Source of the DNA: Proales similis
Taxonomy: Eukaryota > Rotifera > Eurotatoria > Ploima > Proalidae
NCBI GenBank assembly: GCA_019059635.1
Contig: JAGVRJ010000002.1
Coordinates: 2,046,001-2,110,000 of the forward strand
DNA: 64,000 nucleotides
Reading direction: 5' to 3'
In this document: piece by piece, positions 44,662-54,427 of the stretch
How positions within the stretch are numbered: position 1 is the stretch's first letter
How the letters are laid out: the number at the start of each line of letters is the position of its first letter
The notes under the pieces: generated by a model
Told to the model about the DNA's origin: nothing
Seen by the model: the letters and a program-made list of their open reading frames with translations, nothing else
Databases searched by the model: none
Translations under genes and position numbers: made by a program

Positions 44662-47088
44662 ATGAGATTTTTTTTTGTGGTCTTACTCACTCTGGCCGTC
44701 AGAGTAGATTCTCAAGCATGTTGTTTCGACAAAAAGATTCTTGTCGGCCGACTTTCCCTTCATCTTGCTTGTCAGATAATGGACGACTTTTCGGAATTGA
44801 TGAAACCAACCGCAACAGTTCCATCAGCCATTAGTGGATTTTTTGTAACGAAGCAAATGAGCATTTATCCATTACGAGCGCTCATCCTCGATGAATGCCT
44901 GACGCTGGCGGAGTACTTTAATTCATTGCTTAGAAATAATCTAACCACCGATGAACCGGAATTTGGATATCGACCCAGGCTTTGGGTTGATTTAATAAGA
45001 ATGATAAACATTAAAGGAATGGACATAAACCACTCTTACTCAATCATCGGGACTAAAAGCGGTTCCCAAGGTAAACTAAAGATTGAGTATGATTTCTCTC
45101 ACTTTCGGCCATATTCAAACGGGCGAGCCCTCTTGAGTGATTGCGATATGCAAGAATTTGATTCGAAATATTTAGCCAACCTGATAGCATTAACGCTCGA
45201 AGAATTAACATTTAAAACGAATACTCGCTATTACAAACACGTTTGCTCAGTATTGTTTAAGAACGCTGATATCTCACGAATGGAACTGCACGGAATCGGC
45301 TCGTCTTTCCTAATCGACAACAGGCTAACATTCGATTACTTCACCGAGAATGGAACTGTTGTCGAATTGAATGCCTCAATTCAGCATCTAGTCTTGGACT
45401 TGTATCTTGATAAAATCGATAAAGGGCTTCTCAATGATCAAGTTCTGCAGAAAACCGAGATCATAAAAATATACGGAAAACTGGATAGAATAGAGCCGTG
45501 CATATTCGAATCATACAGCCGGGTCTATCTGCACCTGGTCAATCTCAAGGTATTTCTTCACTCGGGCATCAAATGGTGCCCAATCAATCAACCGAATGGC
45601 CGGGAGTTTTTCTTAAAAATTGAAAATCCGAGTCATACTAGCAGGCAAAGTTTAAATAGCATGAAAAACAAATACATGTTTCCGGTAGAAGACATTTGCA
45701 TCTTCAGAAATCTCCTCTCGGACGGGAAGCACTATTTTTTGCTCGAGGAATTCTCAGTAGACGAATGCAGCTGCTCTATTTTCTGGCTCGTGCATAACTA
45801 CAACCAGAATCCAAGCCACGAACTGCTTCATGAGCTTTACTCGGCATATGACATGTTTTCGATCTGCACAGAGAACAAGACATACGATGAGTGGATGGAG
45901 GAGTGCGACTTTGATTCCCGCTTCGCCAAGTGCGACCTAAACCAGAGCACTCGAGCAGAGGCAGAGTGGACAGCGTTCGACACGGCTTTCTTGGTGGCGG
46001 GATTCAAGTACGCCTTCGCTGTGGTTCTTCTTCCGATCGTGTGTGTGATTGGCCTGGTGACCAGTTGCCTGCAGATCACAGTGCTGCGCAAGATGATCGC
46101 CAAGCTTGCTGAGAAGCCGCACGACGACACGAGCAAGCGCTCCCGGCTGATGTACTCCTACCTGCTGCAGCATGCAGTGGGCTCGGCGGCCGTCTGCGCC
46201 CTGTTCGCGTTCAAGCCGCTCACCGAGTGCGTTATGTTCGGCGGCATATTCTGCTCGCCTGTCTACACCTCGTGGCACACTCGGCTGTTCGAGGCCATCG
46301 GAGTGAACATGCTGGGCACAGCCCTCAAGCTTCACACTACTACAACCGCCCTGCTGTTCTCGTTGGCTCGTCTGGCCATAAATGTGAAGAACAAGAAGCG
46401 ACCCTGGATTCGCATCTTCTCCAAGATGCGACCAGCCTATGTGTCACTCGCCTGCTTCCTTGTTTCTCTGTTATTGAGCAGTGTCAAGCTTTTCACCTCA
46501 AACGATTACAGTGTATTGAGCTGGAAAGGTGACATCTTCATATCTTTCAAGATTCCCAGCTTCTCTACTTTTCAGATCTACTATTCAAACTTTATTACTT
46601 CTGAAGCGTTCTATTATCTGAACCTTTTTCTCGAAATCATACTTGATCTATTTATTCCTCTTCTGACTGTTCTTTTTGACCTTGTTTTACTCAAAATAAT
46701 GCGTCAGCAGAATGCCAACAGGTACAAAATGAGCAAGCAATTGCAGACCAAGAGCGAAGAGAACGAGAAGCAGTTCACCAAGATGATCATATTGAATGGT
46801 GTGTTCAACTTCATTTTCAGGATTCCAGTTTTGACCTCCAACATTCTTGAATTTATTGTTTTCCGAGAACATACTTTTGCTTTTTTTCACTTTTTTTTTT
46901 GCCAGTTTGATGACTACACTCTTTTCTCATTTTGTCCTTCACTAATGACCCTTTCATATTTTTTTCTTCAAACGGGCTACATTATCGATTTTTTCCTGCT
47001 TATTAAATTTAATAATGATTTCCGAACCCTTAATAGACACATTTTCCAAATTCTTTTTGTTGAAAAATTCAAACCTTTCACTTATTGA
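44662..47088 (+). CDS. orphan 7TM receptor, array copy 1
   Basis: One exon, 808 residues. Signal peptide about 1–17 (MRFFFVVLLTLAVRVDS). The ectodomain, ~380 residues, has paired Cys and LRR-like stretches such as LVLDLYLDKIDKGLLNDQ and IYGKLDRIEPCIFESYSRVY. From residue 398 the shared core begins (MFSICTENKTYDEWMEECDF, AKCDLNQSTRAEAEWTAF). Membrane segments lie at about 440–465, 490–510, 525–560, 590–615, 645–680, 708–735 and 760–785. The core is GC-rich while the ends are A/T-rich. Residues ~245–400 are almost identical to copy 2, and the C-terminal part after the core resembles copies 3 and 5. Rhodopsin-class-like topology, but no DRY or NPxxY motif is recognisable, so coupling is unknown. 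Confidence 0.85.
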   Translation: MRFFFVVLLTLAVRVDSQACCFDKKILVGRLSLHLACQIMDDFSELMKPTATVPSAISGFFVTKQMSIYPLRALILDECLTLAEYFNSLLRNNLTTDEPEFGYRPRLWVDLIRMINIKGMDINHSYSIIGTKSGSQGKLKIEYDFSHFRPYSNGRALLSDCDMQEFDSKYLANLIALTLEELTFKTNTRYYKHVCSVLFKNADISRMELHGIGSSFLIDNRLTFDYFTENGTVVELNASIQHLVLDLYLDKIDKGLLNDQVLQKTEIIKIYGKLDRIEPCIFESYSRVYLHLVNLKVFLHSGIKWCPINQPNGREFFLKIENPSHTSRQSLNSMKNKYMFPVEDICIFRNLLSDGKHYFLLEEFSVDECSCSIFWLVHNYNQNPSHELLHELYSAYDMFSICTENKTYDEWMEECDFDSRFAKCDLNQSTRAEAEWTAFDTAFLVAGFKYAFAVVLLPIVCVIGLVTSCLQITVLRKMIAKLAEKPHDDTSKRSRLMYSYLLQHAVGSAAVCALFAFKPLTECVMFGGIFCSPVYTSWHTRLFEAIGVNMLGTALKLHTTTTALLFSLARLAINVKNKKRPWIRIFSKMRPAYVSLACFLVSLLLSSVKLFTSNDYSVLSWKGDIFISFKIPSFSTFQIYYSNFITSEAFYYLNLFLEIILDLFIPLLTVLFDLVLLKIMRQQNANRYKMSKQLQTKSEENEKQFTKMIILNGVFNFIFRIPVLTSNILEFIVFREHTFAFFHFFFCQFDDYTLFSFCPSLMTLSYFFLQTGYIIDFFLLIKFNNDFRTLNRHIFQILFVEKFKPFTY
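45853..46511 (+). repeat. homogenised GC-rich core repeat, array copy 1
   Basis: About 660 bp from the ATG of MFSICTENK to SVKLFTSNDYS. It recurs nearly unchanged at 49,025–49,683, 52,060–52,718, 55,613–56,271, 58,577–59,235 and from 63,583 on. It covers the cysteine module, membrane segments 1–4 and their loops, and is visibly richer in G+C than the flanking coding DNA. Confidence 0.85.
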
Positions 47089-47845
47089 AATTCTTTCATC
47101 TCTTATCTTCATGCTCGGTTTTCTTCATATTCGGAAATTTGTTTGGCTCAGCTGATAACTTAGATAAATCAAAAGACCTCAAACCGCAATGTTTCTTTCT
47201 TTTTAGCAGAAAAGCTTTCTATTCTATCAGGCTCTTATTTTCAACCAATTTCGTCATTTAAAAGAAAAAGTAAAAAAAATCCTAAAAAAAATTCTTCGCG
47301 CTTTATACAATATCCAGTGTACTTTTCGTGTCAAATCCAAGCAAAGTTAAGGTAAAGGCGCCGATCGATTTCAATGCGACCACCAGAAATCTGTTTTTAA
47401 AAAAGAAGAATTCTGTGGAAATTGACATAAACAAAAGAGAGAACTGGAGCCATCTCAAATTGCAGCGAACGATCAAGACTGCTTGCTGTCCAGATTTTCC
47501 AAGCGCCAATTGAGAGCATTAAGATGTGAACGTCTCAGGTTTCGATGAATAAGATTGAAGAAGGACGTGGAAAAAACACAAAGGCGGAAGATATCTTGTA
47601 GATCAGTTGAATCATTGATTTCTTAACGCAACAAATATTGTCTTGAGATTTTGCAAAAACCGATTTCAATTTCTTTCTGAGAAAAAAGCGCTGAAAAATT
47701 CAATAAGCAGGAGCAGGGTGAGAAAAAGGATGTTTTTGGATAGTTTTGACTGTTTAAGATTCAAATATTCACAGAAGAGGAAAAAATAAAAAAGGCCTTG
47801 AACAAACAGAACAGGGAAAGAACAAGAGAAGTGGACCGGATAAAA
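47089..47845. other. 757-nt spacer between array copies 1 and 2
   Basis: The left half (about 47,205–47,340) resembles the spacer after copy 2 (about 50,505–50,655): AGAAAGCTTTCTATT-like words, then a TTATACAAT word followed by a TGT-rich stretch. The right half (from about 47,538) carries the conserved 5' block seen before copies 1 and 5. The duplicated unit therefore included flanking DNA on both sides. The frame of copy 2 is open 48 nt upstream of its ATG but has no earlier ATG. Confidence 0.5.
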
Positions 47846-50284
47846 ATGAAAGGCCTGATATTAATTTTTCTTGCTATAATTGTCGGAAGAAAATCCGAAA
47901 CGTGCAGTTTTGACTTGGAGCCAGCACCAAAGGAAAAATCATTAGTTTATCTTTCTTGTAGGATAGAGAGCAGCTTCGAGGAAATAATGAAACCGTCTTC
48001 AACCAAGCCTTCCAAGTTTGCTTATCCCTTGACTGCGAAGAATATGTATTTTTACCTTGATCAGCCGCAAATCCTGGACAATAATTTGCTGATCGAAAAA
48101 TATTTCCAACTATTAATAGAAAATGGTCTAATTAAGACAGAATACGATTTTAGAATGGGCCCAATAATAACAATTGATTTTATAAGTTTCACAAACATTA
48201 TAGGAATGGACATAGACCACTCCTGTACAGACTTGGGTCGATCTGGTTATCAGTCAAGACTAAGAATTAATTACGATTTCTCTCACTTTCGGCCATTTTC
48301 AAACGGACGGGCACTTATAAATGATTGCGACATTAAAGGCATTGAAACGAATCAAACATCACTCGTACTAGATCAGTTATTATTCGGGGTAAGCACCCGC
48401 TATTACAAAAACTTTTGCACGATATTTTTCAAAAATGCGATCGTGAAAACAATCGAGTTGCATGGAATCAGCTCGTCATTACTTGGCGATAACAGACTAA
48501 CGTTTGACTACTTAACAAAGAACGGAACTATTTTTACTTTGAACGCCTCGATAACCACCCTAGTGTTGGACTTGTATCTTGATAAAATCGATAAAGGGCT
48601 TCTCAATGATCAAGTTCTGCAGAAAACCGAGATCATAAAAATATACGGAAAACTGGATAGAATAGAGCCGTGCATATTCGAATCATACAGCCGGGTCTAT
48701 CTGCACCTGGTCAATCTCAAGGTATTTCTTCACTCGGGCATCAGATGGTGCCCAATCAATCAACCGAATGGCCGGGAGTTTTTCTTAAAAATTGAAAATC
48801 CGAGTCATACTAGCAGGCAAAGTTTAAATAGCATGAAAAACAAATACATGTTTCCGGTAGAAGACATTTGCATCTTCAGAAATCTCCTCTCGGACGGGAA
48901 GCACTATTTTTTGCTCGAGGAATTCTCAGTAGACGAATGCAGCTGCTCTATTTTCTGGCTCGTGCATAACTACAACCAGAATCCAAGCCACCAACTGCTT
49001 CATGAGCTTTACTCGGCATATGACATGTTTTCGATCTGCACAGAGAACAAGACATACGACGAGTGGATGGAAGAGTGCGACTTTGACAACCGCTTCGCCA
49101 AGTGCGACCTAAACCAGAGCACTCGAGCAGAGGCGGAGTGGACAGCGTTCGACACAGCTTTCTTGGTGGCGGGATTCAAGTATGCCTTCGCTGTGGTTCT
49201 TCTTCCGATCGTGTGTGTGATTGGGCTGGTGACCAGCTGCCTGCAGATCACAGTGCTGCGCAAGATGATCGCCAAGCTTGCTGAGAAGCCGCACGACGAC
49301 ACGAGCAAGCGCTCCCGGCTGATGTACTCTTACCTGCTGCAGCATGCAGTGGGCTCGGCGGCCGTCTGCGCCCTGTTCGCGTTCAAGCCGCTCACCGAGT
49401 GCGTTAGCTATGCTGGTATTTACTGCTCGCCTGTCTACATCTCGTGGCACACTCGGCTGTTCGAGGCCATCGGCCTAAATCTGCTTGGCACAGCTCTTAA
49501 GCTTCACACTACTTCAACCGCCCTGCTGTTCTCGTTGGCTCGTCTGGCCATCAATGTGAAGAACAAGAAGCGGCGCTCGATTCGCATCTTCTCCAAGATG
49601 CAGCCAGCCTATGTGTCACTCGTCTGCTTCCTTTTTTCTTTGTTATTGAGCAGTGTCAAGCTGTTCACATCGAATGATTACAGCGCATTCAGCTGGACAG
49701 GGGACATTTTCATATCTTTCAAGATTCCGAGTCTGACCACTTTTTTTATCTATTATTCCAACTTCGTTGGTTCTGATGCCTTCTACTTTCTGAACATCAG
49801 CCTTGAAGTCTTACTTGACTTATTTATTCCTTTAATGAATGTTGTTATCGACATTATTTTACTCAGAGTGATGCATGAACAAAACGCCAACCGGTCGAAT
49901 TTGTCCCAACAGCTTCAGGCACTGAGCGAGAAAAAGGAAAAGCAATTTACAAAAATGATCATCTTGAATGGAATCTCTAATTTTATTTTCAGGATTCCAG
50001 TTTTGATTTCCAACATTCTTGAATTTATTGTATTGACCAATTTTCATTTTTCCCTGGGTGGCCTCTTTATCTTTAGCTTTCAATTCTGCCAATTCGACGA
50101 TTATCCGTTCCTCTCGTTATGTCCAGCGATCCTTTCGATCTCAAATCTGTTTCTCCAACTCGGTTACATAGTCGATTTCGTTCTGTTGGTGCGATTCAAC
50201 AATTCTTTTCAGACAACTCTCAAGGAGCAAGCATTTATTCGACGTTTTATTCGAAAATCCAAAAATGACGATTCTTTAACTTGA
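47846..50284 (+). CDS. orphan 7TM receptor, array copy 2
   Basis: One exon, 812 residues from the ATG that begins a good signal peptide (MKGLILIFLAIIVGRKSETC). Ectodomain residues 1–240 diverge from copy 1. From 48,566 to about 49,060 the DNA is nearly identical to copy 1 at 45,394–45,890; I saw only two or three differences. The core begins at residue 394 and carries FDNRFAKCDLNQS instead of FDSRFAKCDLNQS. After the core the C-terminal third departs from the others: ITTFFIYY-like A/T-rich sequence, a distinct last loop (NFHFSLGGLFIFSFQFC) and tail. Seven membrane segments remain. Intact frame, no disabling change. Confidence 0.85.
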   Translation: MKGLILIFLAIIVGRKSETCSFDLEPAPKEKSLVYLSCRIESSFEEIMKPSSTKPSKFAYPLTAKNMYFYLDQPQILDNNLLIEKYFQLLIENGLIKTEYDFRMGPIITIDFISFTNIIGMDIDHSCTDLGRSGYQSRLRINYDFSHFRPFSNGRALINDCDIKGIETNQTSLVLDQLLFGVSTRYYKNFCTIFFKNAIVKTIELHGISSSLLGDNRLTFDYLTKNGTIFTLNASITTLVLDLYLDKIDKGLLNDQVLQKTEIIKIYGKLDRIEPCIFESYSRVYLHLVNLKVFLHSGIRWCPINQPNGREFFLKIENPSHTSRQSLNSMKNKYMFPVEDICIFRNLLSDGKHYFLLEEFSVDECSCSIFWLVHNYNQNPSHQLLHELYSAYDMFSICTENKTYDEWMEECDFDNRFAKCDLNQSTRAEAEWTAFDTAFLVAGFKYAFAVVLLPIVCVIGLVTSCLQITVLRKMIAKLAEKPHDDTSKRSRLMYSYLLQHAVGSAAVCALFAFKPLTECVSYAGIYCSPVYISWHTRLFEAIGLNLLGTALKLHTTSTALLFSLARLAINVKNKKRRSIRIFSKMQPAYVSLVCFLFSLLLSSVKLFTSNDYSAFSWTGDIFISFKIPSLTTFFIYYSNFVGSDAFYFLNISLEVLLDLFIPLMNVVIDIILLRVMHEQNANRSNLSQQLQALSEKKEKQFTKMIILNGISNFIFRIPVLISNILEFIVLTNFHFSLGGLFIFSFQFCQFDDYPFLSLCPAILSISNLFLQLGYIVDFVLLVRFNNSFQTTLKEQAFIRRFIRKSKNDDSLT
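49025..49683 (+). repeat. homogenised core repeat, array copy 2
   Basis: Second copy of the ~660-bp core. Local differences include GACAACCGC for GATTCCCGC and a SYAGIYCSP variant of the FGGIFCSP loop. Confidence 0.85.
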
Positions 50285-50865
50285 AAGGAGTGATCTCTAA
50301 GAAATTCAGATTTAATGTTCTTGTCTTCTTGGTTTTTTTGTTTCAAGGAAATAGGTTTTTACACGAAACTTTTTTTTGCTTAATGGCTAGGAAAAAGAAT
50401 ATTTTAGACAAAATGGAGCATGGAAACATTTTGTTGATTTTAATTTTATTGCCTCAAGCATGCAAACCTAAGCGTCTAAAGATTTTTGTCAAATTTTTCT
50501 ATCTGAGAAAGCTTTCTATTTTATGAGGTTTTTGCCTCAGACCAATGCAATTTGTTATTTAAAAACGCCCGATTCAATAGAAAATATCTTTTGCGTGCGG
50601 CACGACTCTTGGGGCTCTTATACAATTGTCAGTATGCTTTTGTGTTAAATTGACGCAACGTGTCGGCTAATGCGTTTCAATTGCTTCTAGAAAAGGATGT
50701 GAGAAATTTTTGTGGGAAACAAAGGATACCAGCAGACTGGCGAACATAAATCCACAGAGAGATGATTATCAAATGAAACATTGCATTTGTGAATCAGTTT
50801 TATGACGAAAGAATAAAAAAAATTTTAAAAATAAAATCATTTAGTCCAAAGTGGTCAAGTAAAAT
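50285..50865. other. 581-nt spacer between array copies 2 and 3
   Basis: A/T-rich. Its left part resembles the spacer after copy 1 (see there). A plus frame continuing past the copy 2 stop (50,281–50,526) is probably chance. No TATA box identified with confidence. Confidence 0.45.
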
Positions 50866-53286
50866 ATGAGATGTATCATTCTTATTGTGTTGGCTGTGAT
50901 TACCGAGTCGAAATCCGAAACATGCAGCTTCGACAAAAAGTCGGTATCAATGCAGAGACCGAACATTTACCTGTCCTGCAGAATAGGCAACCATTTTACC
51001 GAGATAATGGAACAGTCTTCGACGAGGCCTTCAAAATATGGCTTTTTCTACACCGTGCAGGAAATGTATTTTTACGTTGGTCGAGCTCTAATCCTTGACG
51101 AAAGTCTGTCCCTCAAAGCCTATTTGGAATCGTTGATAATGAATAATCTAACAATTGATATTTTCCATTTCGGAGATTTGCCTTGGCTGTCGCTTAAATC
51201 GATAAGTTTGATAAACATAAAGGGAATAGACATAGATCACTCTTACTCAATCATCGGCAATCTAAGCGGATCCCAAAATCAGCTTACAATTGAGTTCGAT
51301 TACTCCCATTTTCTGCCGTTCTCAAATAATCGAAAACTTTTGGGTCATTGCGAGAAGGAATCCTTCGGAACGAGCTACTTGTCCGAACTCGTTTCGCTCG
51401 AATTACGAAGATTAGTATTTAAAACCGGAAATCGCTATTACAGGAATGTTTGCTCGATATTCTTTAAGAATGCAGCCATCTTCCAATTGGAACTAAAAGG
51501 AATCGGCTCATCATTCCTGGGCGACAACAGCCTCACGTTTGACTACTTCACCGAGAATGGAACTAATGCTGGATTGAACGCCTCCATTCGGAACCTTGTC
51601 TTGAACTTGTACCTAGATAGGATTGATTCAGGAATTCTGAATGATCAAGTCCTTGAGAATATGCAAAGCATTCAAATATACGGAAAGCTGAATAAGATAG
51701 AGCCATGCTTATTCCAATTTTACAATCGGATTTATCTGCACATTGTTAATCTCAAAGAATTTATTCACTCAGGTATAAAATGGTGCTTGGATAGAGACTC
51801 GAAGAATGAGGTTTTTTTCATTAACATCAATAAAATAGGAACGGAAAAAATAAATAAACGCTTGTCAGAGAGTGAAAACACATACACGTTTCCGATAGAA
51901 GATATCTGCCTTTACAGGTCTCTCTTTTCTGATGGAAGGCATTATTTTTTATTTGAAACTTTTCAAAATGAGAAGTGCAGCTGTTCTATTTTCTGGCTCG
52001 TACACAATTACAAGAATGGTAGCGACGAACTAAGCGGAGAGCTTTACACGGCAAATGACATGTTTTCGATCTGCACAGAGAACAAGACATACGACGAGTG
52101 GATGGAGGAGTGCGACTTTGATTCCCGCTTCGCCAAGTGCGACCTAAACCAGAGCACTCGAGCAGAGGCAGAGTGGACAGCGTTCGACACGGCTTTCTTG
52201 GTGGCGGGATTCAAGTACGCCTTCGCTGTGGTTCTTCTTCCGATCGTGTGTGTGATTGGCCTGGTGACCAGCTGCCTGTCGATCGCAGTGCTGCGCAAGA
52301 TGATCGCCAAGCTTGCAGAGAAGCGCTACGACGACACGAGCAAGCGCTCTCGGCTGATGTACTCCTACCTGCTGCAGCATGCAGTGGGCTCGGCGGCCGT
52401 CTGCGCCCTGTTCACTTTCAAGCCACTCACCGATTGTGTGAGCTTCGGCGGCATTTTCTGCTCGCCTGTCTACACATCTTGGCACACTCGGCTGTTCGAG
52501 GCCATCGGGCTTAATCTGCTTGGCACCGCTCTTAAGCTTCACACAACTACAACCGCCCTGTTGTTCTCATTGGCTCGTCTGGCCATCAATGTGAAGAACA
52601 AGAAGCGGCGCTCGATCCGCGTCTTCTCCAAGATGCGGCCAGCATATGTGTCACTCGCCTGCTTCCTTGTTTCCCTGTTATTGAGCAGTGTCAAGCTTTT
52701 CACCTCAAACGATTACAGCGTACTGAGCTGGACAGGTGACATTTTCATATCTTTCAAGATTCCCAGTTTCTCTACTTTTCAGATCTACTATTCTAACTTT
52801 ATTGCCTCAGAAGCGTTCTATTATCTGAACCTTGGCCTCGAAATCATCCTTGACCTATTAATTCCTTTGCTGACTGTTCTGATTGACCTTGTTTTACTCA
52901 AAGTAATGCGTCAGCAGAATGTCAATAGGTCCAAAATGAGCAAGCAATTGCAGACCAAGAGTGAAGAGAACGAGAAGCAGTTCACCAAGATGATCATATT
53001 CAATGGTGTGTTCAACTTCATTTTCAGGATTCCGGTTCTGACCTCCAACATTCTTGAATTCATTGTTTTCAACCAGTTTGGGTTCTACTTTTATAACTTT
53101 CAATCTTGCCAATTCGATGATTATCCTCTTCTCTCGTTGTGTCCGTCAATTCTTTCGATATCAAACATGCTTCTTAAACTCGGATATTTAATCGACTTTT
53201 GCTTACTTGTCAAGTTTAACAAAGATTTCCGGACCATTTTGCTAGAATATTTGCAAGTTATTTTTCCCACAAGAAAGCAATCTTGA
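50866..53286 (+). CDS. orphan 7TM receptor, array copy 3
   Basis: One exon, 806 residues. Signal peptide about 1–18 (MRCIILIVLAVITESKS), followed by ETCSFDKK as in copy 5. DNA of 51,489–51,766 is almost identical to copy 4 at 55,043–55,325. Then about 110 nt differ. Identity with copy 4 resumes at 51,886–52,060 and runs on into the shared core (from residue 399). The core carries LSIAVLRKMIAKLAEKRYDD and a FTFKPLTDC variant. The segment after the core (SWTGDIFISFKIPSFSTFQ onward) matches copies 1 and 5, and the last loop FNQFGFYFYNFQSCQFDDYP matches copy 5. It is thus a clear mosaic of its neighbours while remaining an intact 7TM frame. Confidence 0.85.
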   Translation: MRCIILIVLAVITESKSETCSFDKKSVSMQRPNIYLSCRIGNHFTEIMEQSSTRPSKYGFFYTVQEMYFYVGRALILDESLSLKAYLESLIMNNLTIDIFHFGDLPWLSLKSISLINIKGIDIDHSYSIIGNLSGSQNQLTIEFDYSHFLPFSNNRKLLGHCEKESFGTSYLSELVSLELRRLVFKTGNRYYRNVCSIFFKNAAIFQLELKGIGSSFLGDNSLTFDYFTENGTNAGLNASIRNLVLNLYLDRIDSGILNDQVLENMQSIQIYGKLNKIEPCLFQFYNRIYLHIVNLKEFIHSGIKWCLDRDSKNEVFFININKIGTEKINKRLSESENTYTFPIEDICLYRSLFSDGRHYFLFETFQNEKCSCSIFWLVHNYKNGSDELSGELYTANDMFSICTENKTYDEWMEECDFDSRFAKCDLNQSTRAEAEWTAFDTAFLVAGFKYAFAVVLLPIVCVIGLVTSCLSIAVLRKMIAKLAEKRYDDTSKRSRLMYSYLLQHAVGSAAVCALFTFKPLTDCVSFGGIFCSPVYTSWHTRLFEAIGLNLLGTALKLHTTTTALLFSLARLAINVKNKKRRSIRVFSKMRPAYVSLACFLVSLLLSSVKLFTSNDYSVLSWTGDIFISFKIPSFSTFQIYYSNFIASEAFYYLNLGLEIILDLLIPLLTVLIDLVLLKVMRQQNVNRSKMSKQLQTKSEENEKQFTKMIIFNGVFNFIFRIPVLTSNILEFIVFNQFGFYFYNFQSCQFDDYPLLSLCPSILSISNMLLKLGYLIDFCLLVKFNKDFRTILLEYLQVIFPTRKQS
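52060..52718 (+). repeat. homogenised core repeat, array copy 3
   Basis: Third copy. From about 52,310 onward it shares AAGCGCTACGACG and other synonymous choices with copy 4 only. Confidence 0.85.
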
Positions 53287-54427
53287 TATTTTAAACAAGC
53301 TTTTAGAATTTGATTACATCACTTTTCAAAGAATAAATTTTAATTATTTTGCATAAAAATCCCGAGTACTCTCCGAAGGTTATTGGCTAATTTTTTCTTT
53401 TCATGTTTTGACATGTTAGGGATTGAAGAAAATTAAGCGGCCTTACTAAATTGCACCTTTTTGAGTCTTTACTGTTTTTAAACTTGGTCATGAGAATCAG
53501 CCTTGAACGCGCAAGGATTAGGACCTTTTTGATCAATCAAGGCCTAGAGAAAAGAGTCATTTGTTTTGGTCGGTGGGACAAAGTGTTCACACGGGTCGAG
53601 ATAACCAAGAAGAAAGGAAGAGAGGGGAAGAAACGACAATGGGCCAAACGTAAGCCGTATAAGATTGTGGCGGCTTTGTGCAGTTCTAGTAGAATTGATT
53701 GGGAATGCTGGTTTGTGGATGAACGAACGGCGCTCCATCACGATTTTTGAATCAAATTATTATTGTTCTAGTCAAATTCACAATTAAGATTTTCTAAGCC
53801 AACTGCTGCATCTTTTTTAAGCGATCAGAACTCTTTTTTTTCTTATAAAATAAAATCACTCCAAATGAAAAAAAACAAATATGATGGCAAAAGTCTGCAA
53901 TAAAAGCCAAGAATATCCCATGTTGCAAATTTGAATGAGTATGAGATGGGCTTAAGCTAGATAAAGATATGTTGTTCTGCATCTTGTTCTTTATGAATTT
54001 TGCGATATTTCAAAAATTCGAAATTATTTTTTTTGAGTGCAGCCATAGAGTGAAAATGGAATAAGATAGACCATAATTTTACCTTTGATCTTGCCTGGTA
54101 CAATAAGAATCAAACGATCGAAAGAAAAGAAAATCAATAAATCTCAGATGGCAAGAAGACGTTTGCTCGATTCTCATGTCAACAAGTTGAGCTGCAATGA
54201 CGCTAAGAATTAAACGTAATCACAACAACCTCGGATGGTGCCGACTGATTCCACGAATATCGGATAGATCAAAACAGCTATCTTTGTTTTCAAACAGATC
54301 TCTTCTCTTTACTATCGGCGCAAAAAAATAATTAAACAGGATCGAGATTGGCGTAAAATAGACATATCCGCTGGTTTCCAGACATGAAAATAATCTTATT
54401 TACAAAAGTGATAAACTGAAGTAGACC
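53287..54427. other. 1.14-kb spacer between array copies 3 and 4
   Basis: A/T-rich, with two short frames: plus 53,451–53,750 (Arg/Lys-rich) and minus 53,794–53,982 (one hydrophobic stretch). I do not trust either. It is the longest spacer between consecutive copies apart from the one containing the TGF-beta receptor gene. Confidence 0.4.

Noticed and set aside
45837-46335. Minus-strand open frames of 99–132 codons inside the 7TM core, repeated in every copy
   Set aside because: They recur only because the core is GC-rich and copied. They lie antisense to a strongly supported coding frame and resemble no family.
53451-53750. 99-codon plus frame in the spacer between copies 3 and 4
   Set aside because: No resemblance to any array gene or known family; likely chance in a spacer.
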